This document shows positions 42,539-51,942 of a DNA stretch of 59,858 nt, in pieces. Position 1 is the stretch's first letter, and the number at the start of each line of letters is the position of its first letter. This DNA comes from Desulfomonilaceae bacterium. Lineage in GTDB: Bacteria; Desulfobacterota; Desulfomonilia; Desulfomonilales; Desulfomonilaceae. Both the position numbers and the translations under genes were made by a program. The stretch covers positions 1 through 59,858 of the forward strand of contig JAVHLK010000023.1 in assembly GCA_031082285.1 (NCBI GenBank), in the 5' to 3' direction. The notes below the pieces were generated by a model that saw nothing but the letters and a program-made list of their open reading frames with translations, did not search any database and was not told the origin of the DNA.

Positions 42539-43423
42539 ATGAAATCGCGCTTTTTTCTTATGGATAGGCAATTGCAAAGAAAAGATCCGTTCATCCGAGT
42601 AGACTGCGACCTCTGCGGCGGCGGAAATCACGGGGTGCTCTTCGACAAGGAAGGGTTTGTCCACGTACGCTGTCGGGACTGTGGTCTGGTGTTCGTGAAC
42701 CCTCGGCCGGCAGGCCACGGGGAACGACAAAAATCGGAAGGGACCGGTACCATGGGGGACGATCGTCCGACCTCGGCACAGATCGGACGAATGCGGCGCG
42801 AACTGGCATCAATGGAGCCGTTTCGAAGGTACAACCGTATGCTGGAAATCGGGGCCGGCCGCGGCTGGTTTCTGGATGAGGCATCGAAAAGCGGGTGGCG
42901 AACCTGGGCTCTGGAAATAAACCGGGACGCATTGCACCATCTTGAATCCCGTAGAATCGACACGATCATCACGGAACCCGCCGAGACATTCCACGTCGAT
43001 CCGGGGACCATGGACGTGGTCAGAATCTGGGACGTCATCGAACACCTCGAATCGCCGCGAAAGGCCGCAGAAAGGATCCGGCATGCACTTAGGCCGGGCG
43101 GGCTGGTGCGGTTGTCCACGACCAACTTCGCATCTCTGTCGCGGTGGCTCAACGGTCCGGAATGGGTGTATCTCAACGGAGCCGACCACATTCACCTCTT
43201 TGAGCCCAAGACCATCACGCGCCTCCTGTCGGAGATCGGTTTTACCGACATACGTGTCGCTACTCGGTCCTTCAACATGCGGCGAAAGCTGTACCATCCC
43301 GAACGGGATCTCCCCGTGAAGTTTCCTTTCCTGCGGCCCGTCCGAAAGCTGATCGATGAGACAATCCGGTTGACGCCTTACGGCCATCAGATGATCGTCA
43401 CTGCAATCAAGGCCGAGCGTTGA
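42539..43423 (+). CDS. SAM-dependent methyltransferase with N-terminal zinc-finger-like segment
   Basis: A protein of about 294 residues. The N-terminal part has CDLCGGGNHGVLFDKEGFVHVRCRDCGLVFVNPRP, a four-Cys site seen in many sugar- or lipid-modifying methyltransferases. The SAM-binding motif is 'YNRMLEIGAGRGWFLDEASKSGW' and later 'DVVRIWDVIEHLESPRKAAERIRHALRPGG'. This arrangement is common in methyltransferases acting on cell-surface carbohydrate. The substrate is unknown. Several starts are possible (ATG at 42461, 42539 or 42560) and none has a clear ribosome site; 42539 is a compromise. Confidence 0.8.
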   Translation: MKSRFFLMDRQLQRKDPFIRVDCDLCGGGNHGVLFDKEGFVHVRCRDCGLVFVNPRPAGHGERQKSEGTGTMGDDRPTSAQIGRMRRELASMEPFRRYNRMLEIGAGRGWFLDEASKSGWRTWALEINRDALHHLESRRIDTIITEPAETFHVDPGTMDVVRIWDVIEHLESPRKAAERIRHALRPGGLVRLSTTNFASLSRWLNGPEWVYLNGADHIHLFEPKTITRLLSEIGFTDIRVATRSFNMRRKLYHPERDLPVKFPFLRPVRKLIDETIRLTPYGHQMIVTAIKAER

Positions 43424-43509
43424 GCCAACAATTCTCTTGGCAAGCTGTGGCCGGACCGTGTTATGATCGTACTTTTTTGGCAAAAACACGGGAGGGCACC
43501 GGATTGACC

Positions 43510-43538
43510 TTGACTTCGGAAATGCTTTATCCTATTTT
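43510..43538 (+). promoter_or_regulatory. Sigma-70-like promoter of the arg gene run
   Basis: TTGACT (43510-43515), a 17-nt spacer and TATTTT (43533-43538). It lies in a locally AT-rich stretch 40 bp upstream of the chosen argB ATG and can drive the whole arg series. No ArgR-type box was identified. Confidence 0.6.
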
Positions 43539-43577
43539 ATCAATAAGTTGACAAAAGAACATAAAGTGGTATCTTAC

Positions 43578-44486
43578 ATGACCGCGTCGAACGTCTCAAC
43601 TCCTACTCCCCCCGCTCTGCGAGCCAAGATCCTTGTCGAGGCACTGCCGTACATCAGAAAGTTCGCAGGCAAGCGAATCGTCATTAAATACGGCGGGAGC
43701 GCCATGACGGACCAAGCGCTCAAGAACGATTTCGCCGAGGACATCGCTCTTATCAGCCTCATCGGCATCAATCCGATCGTGGTTCACGGGGGAGGACCGC
43801 AGATTGGGGCGTTGCTGAAAAAGATCGGCAAAGAAAGCCGCTTCGTCAGCGGGCTGCGCGTCACGGACGAGGAAACCATGGATGTGGTGGAAATGGTTCT
43901 TGTGGCCAAGGTCAACAAGGACGTCGTTTCCATGATCAACTTCCACGGCGGCAAGGCCGTGGGGCTGTCGGGCAGGGACGGGGGGCTCATCAAGGCCAGG
44001 AAGGCGCAGCCGGCAAGACTGGCCGATACTGACGAAGATCTCGGCCTGGTGGGTGAAGTGGACAAGATAAACCCCGAAGTCATCAGCTCGCTCGAGGCAA
44101 AGCGATTCGTGCCCGTGATCGCTCCCGTAGGGGCCGGACCGGGAGAGAAGCCATACAACATCAATGCCGATACCGCTGCGGGAGCGCTCTCCGCGGCGCT
44201 CAACGCGGAGAAGTTCATACTCTTGACCGACGTTCCCGGTGTCTTGGACTCTGATGGAAACCTGATCTCCAGTCTCAGTGAAGACGAGGCCACGGAACTG
44301 GTGGAATCAGGGGTCGCGTCGGGAGGAATGATACCCAAACTGCGTTGTTGCCTGAGTGCGATCCGAGGCGGCGTGCCCAAGGCGCACATCGTGGACGGGC
44401 GGGTACCGCACGCGTTGCTTCTTGAAATGCTGACCGAAAAAGGCATCGGAACGGAGATTGTGCGGGAGAAAGCCCCGGGGCTGTGA
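43578..44486 (+). CDS. argB: Acetylglutamate kinase
   Basis: A 302-residue amino-acid-kinase-family enzyme phosphorylating N-acetylglutamate in arginine synthesis. Signatures: 'RIVIKYGGSAMTDQALKNDFAEDIALISLIGINPIVVHGGGPQIG' (phosphate-binding Gly loops), 'VSGRDGGLIKARK', 'NINADTAAGALSAALNAEKFILLTDVPGVLD' and 'ESGVASGGMIPKLRCCLSAI'. The N-terminal helix before the kinase core (RAKILVEALPYIRKF) is typical of arginine-inhibitable, hexameric forms. ATG at 43578. It is the first gene of the arg run, with argD 71 bp downstream. Confidence 0.97.
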   Translation: MTASNVSTPTPPALRAKILVEALPYIRKFAGKRIVIKYGGSAMTDQALKNDFAEDIALISLIGINPIVVHGGGPQIGALLKKIGKESRFVSGLRVTDEETMDVVEMVLVAKVNKDVVSMINFHGGKAVGLSGRDGGLIKARKAQPARLADTDEDLGLVGEVDKINPEVISSLEAKRFVPVIAPVGAGPGEKPYNINADTAAGALSAALNAEKFILLTDVPGVLDSDGNLISSLSEDEATELVESGVASGGMIPKLRCCLSAIRGGVPKAHIVDGRVPHALLLEMLTEKGIGTEIVREKAPGL

Positions 44487-44557
44487 GGCTCCCGCGCAGC
44501 CGAGGCGGGGCTTCAAGCGGCCTCACAAGCAGTCCGACTCTGTGGAAGGATGAGGAG

Positions 44558-45757
44558 ATGGGATCAGAGGATTTCATTCAGATGAATCAAAGATACGTGT
44601 TCAATACGTACGGCCGTACCCCGATTATGCTCGTGGAAGGCCGAGGGTCCCGCGTGTGGGACAGCGATGGGAACGAGTACCTCGACTTCATCGCAGGCTT
44701 GGCCGCGTGCCCCTTGGGACACGGTCATCCCGGTCTGGCGAAGGCGATTGCGGACCAGGCCAAGCGACTGATTCATGTGTCAAATCTGTTCCATATCGAG
44801 CCGCAGATCCGCTTGGCGCAGCTTCTGACGGAGAACTCCTTTGCCGACAAGGCCTTCTTTTGCAATTCCGGTGCAGAGGCCAACGAGGGGGCGATAAAAC
44901 TGGCCCGCAGGTACTTCCATAATCTCGGGCAGCACGATCGGTACCACGTCATCACAATGGACAACTCGTTTCACGGCAGAACTCTCGCGACGTTGGCCGC
45001 CACGGGCCAGAAGAAATACCGTGACGGCTTCGAGCCGCACATGCCGGGCTTTTCCCATGTGGAATTCGGCGACATCGAGGCCCTGGAAAAGGCGATGACG
45101 CCTCAGACCGCGGCGGTCCTGCTGGAGCCGATCCAGGGTGAGGGCGGAGTGCGGGTGGCGCCGGCGAACTACTTGCGAGACGTCAGGAAGTTGTGCACTG
45201 AAAACGGATCATTGCTCATGCTCGATGAAATTCAGACCGGCATGGGTCGAACCGGAAAGTTCTTCGCTTATCAGCATTACGGGATGGAACCGGACGTGAT
45301 GACCTTGGCCAAGGGCATTGCAGGAGGCGTACCGATGGGCGCTCTGCTCGCGACGGACACCGTTGCTTCGGCTCTGGTCCCGGGCACTCACGCTTCCACG
45401 TTTGGAGGCAACCCCCTTGCCGCGGCCGCGGGAGTCGCGGTGGTCGAGGAGATCCTGTCGGAAGGGTTCCTTGCACAGGTTGAAGCAAAGGGTGCTCATC
45501 TCAGGGCCCGCTTGGAGGATCTCGCGCAACGCCACGAAACGATCCGGGAGGCTCGGGGAGTCGGCCTGATGCAAGCCGTTGACTTGAAGGTTCCGGGTGC
45601 TGATCTTGTGACAGCGATGCGTGAGAAAGGGGTGCTGATTAACTGCACGTCCGAAACGGTTGTTCGATTCCTTCCTCCCCTGGTCGTTACCGACGACGAG
45701 ATCGACCGGGCGACGGATACTTTGGACGCTGTTTTACGTTCTATCGAGGTTGGTTGA
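44558..45757 (+). CDS. argD: Acetylornithine aminotransferase
   Basis: A 399-residue PLP-dependent class III aminotransferase converting N-acetylglutamate semialdehyde to N-acetylornithine. PLP phosphate-binding 'FFCNSGAEANEGAIKLAR' and the Schiff-base lysine in 'VMTLAKGIAGGVPMGALLA' are clear; 'MLDEIQTGMGRTGKFFAYQHYG' is the class signature. The ATG has GGATGAGGAG upstream. The stop (45755-45757) is followed by the argF ATG after one base, so translational coupling is likely. The same enzyme may also act in lysine synthesis as a succinyldiaminopimelate transaminase. Confidence 0.97.
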   Translation: MGSEDFIQMNQRYVFNTYGRTPIMLVEGRGSRVWDSDGNEYLDFIAGLAACPLGHGHPGLAKAIADQAKRLIHVSNLFHIEPQIRLAQLLTENSFADKAFFCNSGAEANEGAIKLARRYFHNLGQHDRYHVITMDNSFHGRTLATLAATGQKKYRDGFEPHMPGFSHVEFGDIEALEKAMTPQTAAVLLEPIQGEGGVRVAPANYLRDVRKLCTENGSLLMLDEIQTGMGRTGKFFAYQHYGMEPDVMTLAKGIAGGVPMGALLATDTVASALVPGTHASTFGGNPLAAAAGVAVVEEILSEGFLAQVEAKGAHLRARLEDLAQRHETIREARGVGLMQAVDLKVPGADLVTAMREKGVLINCTSETVVRFLPPLVVTDDEIDRATDTLDAVLRSIEVG

Positions 45758-45758
45758 G

Positions 45759-46655
45759 ATGGATTGGAAGAAGCATTTCTTGAGTCTGTCGCATTTTTCC
45801 GAGGACGAGATCCTGGGTCTGCTGAAACGAGCCCGGGAACTGAAGAGAGGCATCCCGGGAACAGGACCGGCCAGGCCCCTGGAGGGTCGTTCGGTGGGGC
45901 TGATATTCGAGAAGCCGTCGACGCGGACGAGAATATCTTTCGAGGTCGGTATCCATCAACTGGGCGGACAGCCCATCTTTCTCAGTCGAGACGACATACA
46001 GATCGCCCGCGGAGAACCCATACGCGACACGGCCAGGGTGCTGTCCCGCTACCTCCACGGGATCGTCATACGAACCTTCGGACACGTGGTGCTCGAAGAG
46101 TTTGCCAAGTGGTCCTCAATACCGATTATCAACGGCCTGTCGGATTTGCTGCACCCCTGCCAGGTGTTGGGAGACTTGATGACGCTTCAGGAAGTGGGCG
46201 TCGATGTCGCCGCGATGCATGCCGCGTGGGTCGGTGACGGCAACAATATGGCCAATTCGTGGATCAATGCGGCCGAGGTGCTCGGTTTTCGGCTGAGTCT
46301 GGCCTGTCCGGAAGGTTACTTGCCGGCAGTGCAGGCCAAATCGAAGTCCATCACAATATGCCGGGATCCCCGGGAGGCCGTCAAGGGAGCGAACGTGGTT
46401 TCCACCGACGTGTGGGCGTCCATGGGACAGGAAGATGAGGCAGCGGAGAGAGCCGCGGCGTTTGCCGACTATCAGGTTAACTCCGCGCTTCTCGAACACG
46501 CGGCAAAGGACGCATACGTGCTCCACTGTCTGCCGGCCCATCGGAACGAGGAGATCACGGACGAGGTCATGGAATCCGAACGGTCGCTCATTTGGGAGGA
46601 GGCCGAGAATCGGCTGCACGTTCAAAAAGCGGTGCTGGAAATGTTGTGTGCCTGA
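45759..46655 (+). CDS. argF: Ornithine carbamoyltransferase
   Basis: A 298-residue cytoplasmic enzyme making citrulline from ornithine and carbamoyl phosphate. Carbamoyl-phosphate site STRTRISFEVGIHQLGGQPIFL, the ornithine-loop Asp region 'VGDGNNMANSWINAAEVLGF' and the C-terminal 'HCLPAHRNEEITDEVM' are diagnostic. It begins one base after the argD stop. Normal length. Confidence 0.97.
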   Translation: MDWKKHFLSLSHFSEDEILGLLKRARELKRGIPGTGPARPLEGRSVGLIFEKPSTRTRISFEVGIHQLGGQPIFLSRDDIQIARGEPIRDTARVLSRYLHGIVIRTFGHVVLEEFAKWSSIPIINGLSDLLHPCQVLGDLMTLQEVGVDVAAMHAAWVGDGNNMANSWINAAEVLGFRLSLACPEGYLPAVQAKSKSITICRDPREAVKGANVVSTDVWASMGQEDEAAERAAAFADYQVNSALLEHAAKDAYVLHCLPAHRNEEITDEVMESERSLIWEEAENRLHVQKAVLEMLCA

Positions 46656-46679
46656 TCCGCAAGGAACAGAGGAGGTTCG

Positions 46680-47891
46680 GTGAAGGAAAAGAAAGTAAAT
46701 CGGATCGTTTTGGCATATAGCGGAGGACTCGACACATCGGTCATACTCCGTTGGCTTCTGGACACGTATCACTGTCCGGTGACCGCATTTGTTGCGGATC
46801 TCGGGCAGGGCGAGGAACTGGACAATCTGGAAGACAAGGCGCGTGCAACCGGTGCGGACTCGTTCCACCTGTTCGATCTGAGGGAAGAATTTGTTCGGGA
46901 CTATGTGTTTCCCATGTTTCGCGCCAATGCCCTGTACGAAGGGTACTACCTTCTCGGGACATCCATTGCCCGACCGTGCATTGCAAAGGCGCAAATGGAC
47001 GTGGTCAAGAGCGAGTCGGCCGATGCGGTAAGCCACGGAGCCACGGGGAAGGGCAACGATCAGGTTCGTTTCGAATTGGCCTATCTTGCCATGGACCCGG
47101 GCATCACGGTGATCGCTCCGTGGAGGACCTGGGACATGCGATCGCGTTCGGACCTGATCCGGTACGCACGAGAGAAGGGGATACCCGTCACGTCGACGGC
47201 CGAGAAGCCCTACAGTATGGACCGGAACATTCTGCACCTCAGTTTCGAGGGAGGTATTCTGGAAGACCCCTGGGCCGAGCCGCCCAAAGAAATGTTTCTC
47301 CTGACCGTCGATCCCCGAGACGCCCCGGACGTCCCGGAGGAGATCGTGATCACGTTTGATTCGGGCGATCCCGTGAAAGTGGATGGTACCTCAATGAGCC
47401 CTGGGGAGTTGCTGGCACATCTGAACGTGACCGCGGGAAGGAACGGGGTCGGTCGTGTTGACCTTGTGGAGAACCGGTACGTGGGGATGAAGAGCCGCGG
47501 CGTGTACGAAACACCCGGAGGAACGGTCCTGTACCACGCGAGGAGAGCCCTGGAATCGCTGACCCTCGATCGGGAAGTCATGCACCTCAAGGACGAATGG
47601 ATTCCGAGATATGCGACCCTGGTGTACAATGGGTTGTGGTTCTCACCGGAGCGGGAAATGCTGCAGGCGGCCGTCGATGAGGCGGCGCGGGGGGTAACCG
47701 GCGAAGTGCGGCTCAAGTTGTACAAGGGAAATGTCACCGTAACGGGCCGGAGGTCCGAAAGGTCGCTCTACGACGAACGGTTCGCGACCTTCGAAGAGGA
47801 CCGGGTCTACAGCCAGGCCGATGCGGAGGGGTTCATCAGACTGAATGCGCTGCGGTTGAGAATCCGATCCCTTATGCAGGGCGGTCGATGA
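46680..47891 (+). CDS. argG: Argininosuccinate synthase
   Basis: A 403-residue ATP-dependent ligase joining citrulline and aspartate. N-terminal P-loop '[17 protein letters not shown]', then 'PTVHCK'-equivalent region '[16 protein letters not shown]', '[22 protein letters not shown]' and 'APWRTWDM' are all typical. GTG start at 46680 preceded by GGAGG. It is 24 bp after argF. Confidence 0.98.
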   Translation: MKEKKVNRIVLAYSGGLDTSVILRWLLDTYHCPVTAFVADLGQGEELDNLEDKARATGADSFHLFDLREEFVRDYVFPMFRANALYEGYYLLGTSIARPCIAKAQMDVVKSESADAVSHGATGKGNDQVRFELAYLAMDPGITVIAPWRTWDMRSRSDLIRYAREKGIPVTSTAEKPYSMDRNILHLSFEGGILEDPWAEPPKEMFLLTVDPRDAPDVPEEIVITFDSGDPVKVDGTSMSPGELLAHLNVTAGRNGVGRVDLVENRYVGMKSRGVYETPGGTVLYHARRALESLTLDREVMHLKDEWIPRYATLVYNGLWFSPEREMLQAAVDEAARGVTGEVRLKLYKGNVTVTGRRSERSLYDERFATFEEDRVYSQADAEGFIRLNALRLRIRSLMQGGR

Positions 47892-47996
47892 GCGGGCATC
47901 AGTGTTGTTGTGACAGAGTAGGTGCCGTGAATTCGACAATATGTCTATGCAATCGTGCACGAACTGTGTGCCATTTTGCGAAATTCGGAGAGAGAC

Positions 47997-49424
47997 GTGG
48001 CTAGAAAGCCCAGGAAAGAAAGCGGTAAACCTTCCAAGGAATCAGTCGGGATTCGCAAGGGCCGCTTCGAAAAAGGTATGGATCCGGAATTTGCACGATT
48101 CAACGCGTCAATCGCGTTTGACAAGCGGCTGGCCGCTCAAGACATAACCGGCAGCATTGCTCATGTAAAGATGCTCGGTATGGAAGGGATACTCTCGCCC
48201 GACGAGGCTTACGAAATCGAGATGGGGTTGACGAGGGTGCTCGTCGACATCGAAAACGATCGATTGGCCTTTCGTGATGATTTGGAGGACATACACATTC
48301 ACGTGGAGGAGGCCCTGAAGGAGAAGATCGGTGACACAGCCGGCAAGCTCCACACCGCACGCAGCCGCAACGATCAGGTGGCGTTGGACCTCCGCCTTTA
48401 CGTGCTTGACGTTTCTCAAGAGGTGAGCCACGAACTCTTGAATCTCATGACGGCTTTAACCGACAGGAGTTCCGAGACCATGGACGTGCTGATGCCGGGA
48501 TACACGCATCTCCAGCGCGCGCAGCCGGTTCGCCTGTCTCATCACCTGATGGCCTATTTTCAGATGTTTCGGCGGGACTGGGAAAGGTTCAGAGATGCTC
48601 GGGCCCGGGTTGACGAAATGCCGCTGGGGTCCGCGGCACTTGCCGGCACGACTTTTCCGGTCAACCGCGAGACGGTTGCAACCCTCCTCGGGTTTTCCAA
48701 GATCGGCGCCAACTCCATGGACGCGGTTTCGGACCGCGACTTCGCAGTGGAATTTGTGTTTGACTGTTCCATGGTGATGATGCATTTGTCCCGATTGTCG
48801 GAGGAGCTTATCCTCTGGTCGACTTCAGAATTCGGCTTCTGCAGGCTTCCGGATGCGTACTGCTCCGGGTCGAGCATCATGCCGCAGAAGAAGAACCCCG
48901 ACGCGTGTGAACTGATTCGCGGCAAGACCGGCCGCGTGTTCGGGGACCTCATGTCGTTGCTGACCACGTTGAAGGCTCTGCCTCTCACGTACAACAAGGA
49001 TTTGCAGGAGGACAAGGAACCGCTGTTCGATGCAATAGACACGGTCAAGGGATGCATCAAGATCATGACGGGAATCATACGCGGGGTCGAGTTCGACAAA
49101 GAGCGTATGAACGCGGCCTGCCTGGATCCGAGCCTGGCTGCGACCGATTTGGCCGACGGTTTGACCCGTGAGGGGGTACCGTTCAGGGAAGCACACTCGA
49201 TCATCGGCGCACGGATTCGAGACGAGTATGCCGGCGAAGCTCGTACCAACAAGCGCGGCCGGTTGCCGTCTCCCGAAATGATGGCGGAGGCTCGTTGTCA
49301 TCCCGGAGGAACTGCTCGAGCGAGCGTAGATGAGCAAATTCGTGCGGCGAGGGAGTTCCTGAGCGTTCACATGGACTCCACGGCATCCGGCAAAACCGGG
49401 TCCAAGCGAAAGAGGAAGGGTTGA
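47997..49424 (+). CDS. argH: Argininosuccinate lyase
   Basis: A 475-residue homotetrameric lyase that splits argininosuccinate to arginine and fumarate. Fumarase/aspartase-superfamily signature SSIMPQKKNPDACELIRG, 'LHTARSRNDQVALDLRLYV' and 'GYTHLQRAQPVRLSHHLMAY' are present. It has a longer basic N-terminal tail (ARKPRKESGKPSKESVGIRKG) before the conserved core (GRFEKGMDPEFARFNASIAFD). GTG at 47997 follows GGAGAG; the frame is open to 47955. Its stop overlaps the start of the lipoprotein gene. Confidence 0.96.
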   Translation: MARKPRKESGKPSKESVGIRKGRFEKGMDPEFARFNASIAFDKRLAAQDITGSIAHVKMLGMEGILSPDEAYEIEMGLTRVLVDIENDRLAFRDDLEDIHIHVEEALKEKIGDTAGKLHTARSRNDQVALDLRLYVLDVSQEVSHELLNLMTALTDRSSETMDVLMPGYTHLQRAQPVRLSHHLMAYFQMFRRDWERFRDARARVDEMPLGSAALAGTTFPVNRETVATLLGFSKIGANSMDAVSDRDFAVEFVFDCSMVMMHLSRLSEELILWSTSEFGFCRLPDAYCSGSSIMPQKKNPDACELIRGKTGRVFGDLMSLLTTLKALPLTYNKDLQEDKEPLFDAIDTVKGCIKIMTGIIRGVEFDKERMNAACLDPSLAATDLADGLTREGVPFREAHSIIGARIRDEYAGEARTNKRGRLPSPEMMAEARCHPGGTARASVDEQIRAAREFLSVHMDSTASGKTGSKRKRKG

Positions 49425-50464
49425 GGCGGACTGGTGTCGGGATACTTTGTGTTGTGGTTGCGTGTTCGGTTGTGGGCTGCGGGTACAAGACAAGTCCTCG
49501 GCCCGCGACTGAAACCGTACCGGCCGAGATCGGGCTCGTGGCGGCCCGAGCGTATCCCGGTCGGATCGTCCTCACTTGGGACGTTCCAAGGACCAACACG
49601 GACGGTTCGGAACTCAAAGACATTTCCGGGTTTCGCGTCTACCGGAACGAGGAGATGATCGGGGATGAATGCGTGGACTGTGAACACGAGAAAGGGACCC
49701 CTACCAATATAGATTTCCAGCACCCCGTCAACGCGGTAATTGACGAGGGCGTGGTCACGTATACGGACGAGTCGGTAACAATGGGCAATGTCTATTCATA
49801 TTCCGTGACAGTCTACAATTTGAGAGGAGTGGAAAGCCGGCCCAGCGAACATGTCGCAGTGGTGTTCGACGAACCGCCCCCTCCGCCGGATGGATTGCAG
49901 GCCGAACCGGAAACCGACGGCGTGAGTCTGAAATGGACTACTCCGAGAAGACTCGCGGGTATTCGGAGCTACCACGTGTACCGAGGCGATACCGGGGACG
50001 TCGATGCGATGAAGTCCATCGGGAGAACCAAGTGGGCGGAAAATTACTTCCTTGATAAAGATGTGACTCAGGGAAAGGTGTACTACTATACCGTCCGTTC
50101 GGTGAAGATGAACCGGGGCATACCTTTGGAATCCGAACCGTCGGAGGTCATCGAGGGCTCATTGGCGCCGGATCGCGCACGGCCTCCTGAAAACGTGTCG
50201 GCCCGATCCGTGAGGAATGGAATTCGAGTGGAATGGGATCCCGTGCAGATTGATTCAGAGGAGGCGAATTACAACCTCTACCGCTCGAAATCACGGAGAA
50301 TGCCTTCCAAACTGAATGCCGTACCGCTCACCAAACCGTGGTACATTGACCGAGATGTCACCAGAGAGGAGACGTATCGCTATGCGGTCACCGCGTTTCC
50401 CAAAGACAAGCCGGACGAGGAATCGAATCGTTCCGCGTCGAACGCGGTGAAGTATGGTCACTAA
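49421..50464 (+). CDS. Lipoprotein with LptM-like N terminus and fibronectin type III repeats
   Basis: A 347-residue exported lipoprotein. The signal ends in a lipobox VVGC (Cys20), followed by GCGYKTSPRPATETVPAEI, which resembles the short LptM/YifL motif GCGxKxPxxxP. The rest is three fibronectin type III-like modules: residues about 35-150 ('GRIVLTWDVP...YSYSVTVYN'), 150-250 ('GVSLKWTTPRRLAGIRSYHVYRGD...VYYYTVRSV') and 250-345 ('NGIRVEWDPVQ...YRYAVTAF'). TTG start overlapping the argH stop by four bases. Position next to lysA matches that of LptM next to dapF/lysA in enterobacteria. An outer-membrane assembly role is an inference. Confidence 0.75.
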   Translation: MRRTGVGILCVVVACSVVGCGYKTSPRPATETVPAEIGLVAARAYPGRIVLTWDVPRTNTDGSELKDISGFRVYRNEEMIGDECVDCEHEKGTPTNIDFQHPVNAVIDEGVVTYTDESVTMGNVYSYSVTVYNLRGVESRPSEHVAVVFDEPPPPPDGLQAEPETDGVSLKWTTPRRLAGIRSYHVYRGDTGDVDAMKSIGRTKWAENYFLDKDVTQGKVYYYTVRSVKMNRGIPLESEPSEVIEGSLAPDRARPPENVSARSVRNGIRVEWDPVQIDSEEANYNLYRSKSRRMPSKLNAVPLTKPWYIDRDVTREETYRYAVTAFPKDKPDEESNRSASNAVKYGH

Positions 50465-50530
50465 GTGCTCAGTGGCATAAACCTCCATGATGAGGCATCA
50501 CAACTGAGCATGAAAATCGCCCGGTGGGAC

Positions 50531-50561
50531 CCCGCGAAACGCGGGACCAGGCAGAGCCTGG
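50531..50561. repeat. Two tandem hairpins (CCCGCG-AAA-CGCGGG and CCAGGC-AGA-GCCTGG) before GGAACGAG
   Basis: Two perfect 6-bp hairpins separated by one base, ending in GCCTGGGAACGAG. The second resembles the palindrome at 39529-39546. They fit a dispersed palindromic element inserted between the lipoprotein and lysA genes; they could also act on the long transcript. Confidence 0.6.
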
Positions 50562-50586
50562 GAACGAGAATGAACTGAGTACAGAA

Positions 50587-51942
50587 ATGCATTATTTTGA
50601 ATATAAGAACGACCAACTCTATTGCGAAAGTGTCCCGTTGAGACACATCGCCGAACAAGTGGGCACCCCGGTGTTCGTCTATAGTCGCAGCACCCTGGAG
50701 CGGCACTTCAAGGTCTTCGAGGAGCCCTTCGCCTCTGTGGACCACCTGATCTGCTTCTCCATGAAGGCATGTTCCAACATCGCGATCCTGCATGTCTTCT
50801 CCGAATTGGGCGGAGGAGTGGACATCGTGTCGGGCGGTGAACTCTTCCGCGCGCTCAAGGCAGGGGTCGACCCGTCACGGGTGGTCTACTCCGGGGTCGG
50901 CAAGACCGCTTCCGAGATGGATGAAGCCCTCGCGGCCGGCATTCTCATGTTCAACGTGGAGTCGGAAGAGGAATTGGATCTGCTCGACAAGAGGGCACAG
51001 TTGCTCGGAACCACCGCACGGATGGCGTTTCGGGTGAATCCCGACGTCGATCCCCGTACCCATCCCTACATATCCACGGGAATGAGGCGGAACAAATTCG
51101 GGATCCAGTTCGATCGGGCGACGGACTTGTATCTACGAGCAAAGGAGATGGTTGGAATCGATCCGGTGGGCGTCGACTGCCACATTGGAAGTCAACTGAC
51201 CGAACTGTCGCCGTTCATGGATGCGGTGGCGAAACTTCGAGGATTGGTCGAGGACCTCCGGAAACACGATATCGATATTCGCTATTTGGACATCGGAGGC
51301 GGACTGGGTATCCCTTACGACGAAGAGGACCCGCCGCTGCCGGCTGATTACGGCGCGGCAATACTCGATGGAGTCTCGGACCTGAATCTGAAGCTTATCC
51401 TCGAGCCCGGACGACTCTTGACGGGCAACGCGGGAGTAATGATCACGAAGGTACTCTATCTGAAGCAGGGACCGGAGAAGCTTTTCGTCATCGTGGACGC
51501 GGCCATGAACGATCTGATCAGGCCCAGTCTGTACCAAGCGTACCACTCGGTGTGGAAGGTTCAGCGAAAGGCAGGAGAATCGGACGCCGGTGACAGAATC
51601 GTCGCGGACATTGTGGGTCCCATCTGTGAATCCGGTGATTTCCTGGCTCAGGCACGGGAATTGGAGCAAGTGCAGTCCGGAGACTTGTTGGTGCTGATGA
51701 GTGCCGGCGCGTACGGCTTTTCCATGTCCTCCAATTACAATTCCCGACCCAGGGCCGCGGAAGTGCTCGTGGACAACGAGCGATTTTACGTCATACGGCA
51801 GAGAGAAACGTACGACGATCTGATACGAGGTGAGAGGTTGCCGGAAGGCGCACGGCCTCACCGGAATCGCAAAGGAGTGCATGATGTTTTCAGGGGCTTA
51901 TACCGCGGTAGTGACTCCGTTCAAAAACGACCGGGTGGATGA
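50587..51942 (+). CDS. lysA: Diaminopimelate decarboxylase
   Basis: A 451-residue PLP enzyme of the alanine-racemase fold making L-lysine from meso-diaminopimelate. PLP lysine in 'HLICFSMKACSNIAIL', 'GGGVDIVSGGELFRAL', 'GVDCHIGSQLTELSPF', 'LEPGRLLTGNAGVMITKV' and the second-subunit Cys/Glu segment 'VGPICESGDFLA' are seen. ATG at 50587 sits just after the repeat element. The C-terminal tail beyond 'DDLIRGERLPEGA' runs 62 bp into dapA in another frame; without it the usual end would lie near 51840. Confidence 0.95.
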   Translation: MHYFEYKNDQLYCESVPLRHIAEQVGTPVFVYSRSTLERHFKVFEEPFASVDHLICFSMKACSNIAILHVFSELGGGVDIVSGGELFRALKAGVDPSRVVYSGVGKTASEMDEALAAGILMFNVESEEELDLLDKRAQLLGTTARMAFRVNPDVDPRTHPYISTGMRRNKFGIQFDRATDLYLRAKEMVGIDPVGVDCHIGSQLTELSPFMDAVAKLRGLVEDLRKHDIDIRYLDIGGGLGIPYDEEDPPLPADYGAAILDGVSDLNLKLILEPGRLLTGNAGVMITKVLYLKQGPEKLFVIVDAAMNDLIRPSLYQAYHSVWKVQRKAGESDAGDRIVADIVGPICESGDFLAQARELEQVQSGDLLVLMSAGAYGFSMSSNYNSRPRAAEVLVDNERFYVIRQRETYDDLIRGERLPEGARPHRNRKGVHDVFRGLYRGSDSVQKRPGG

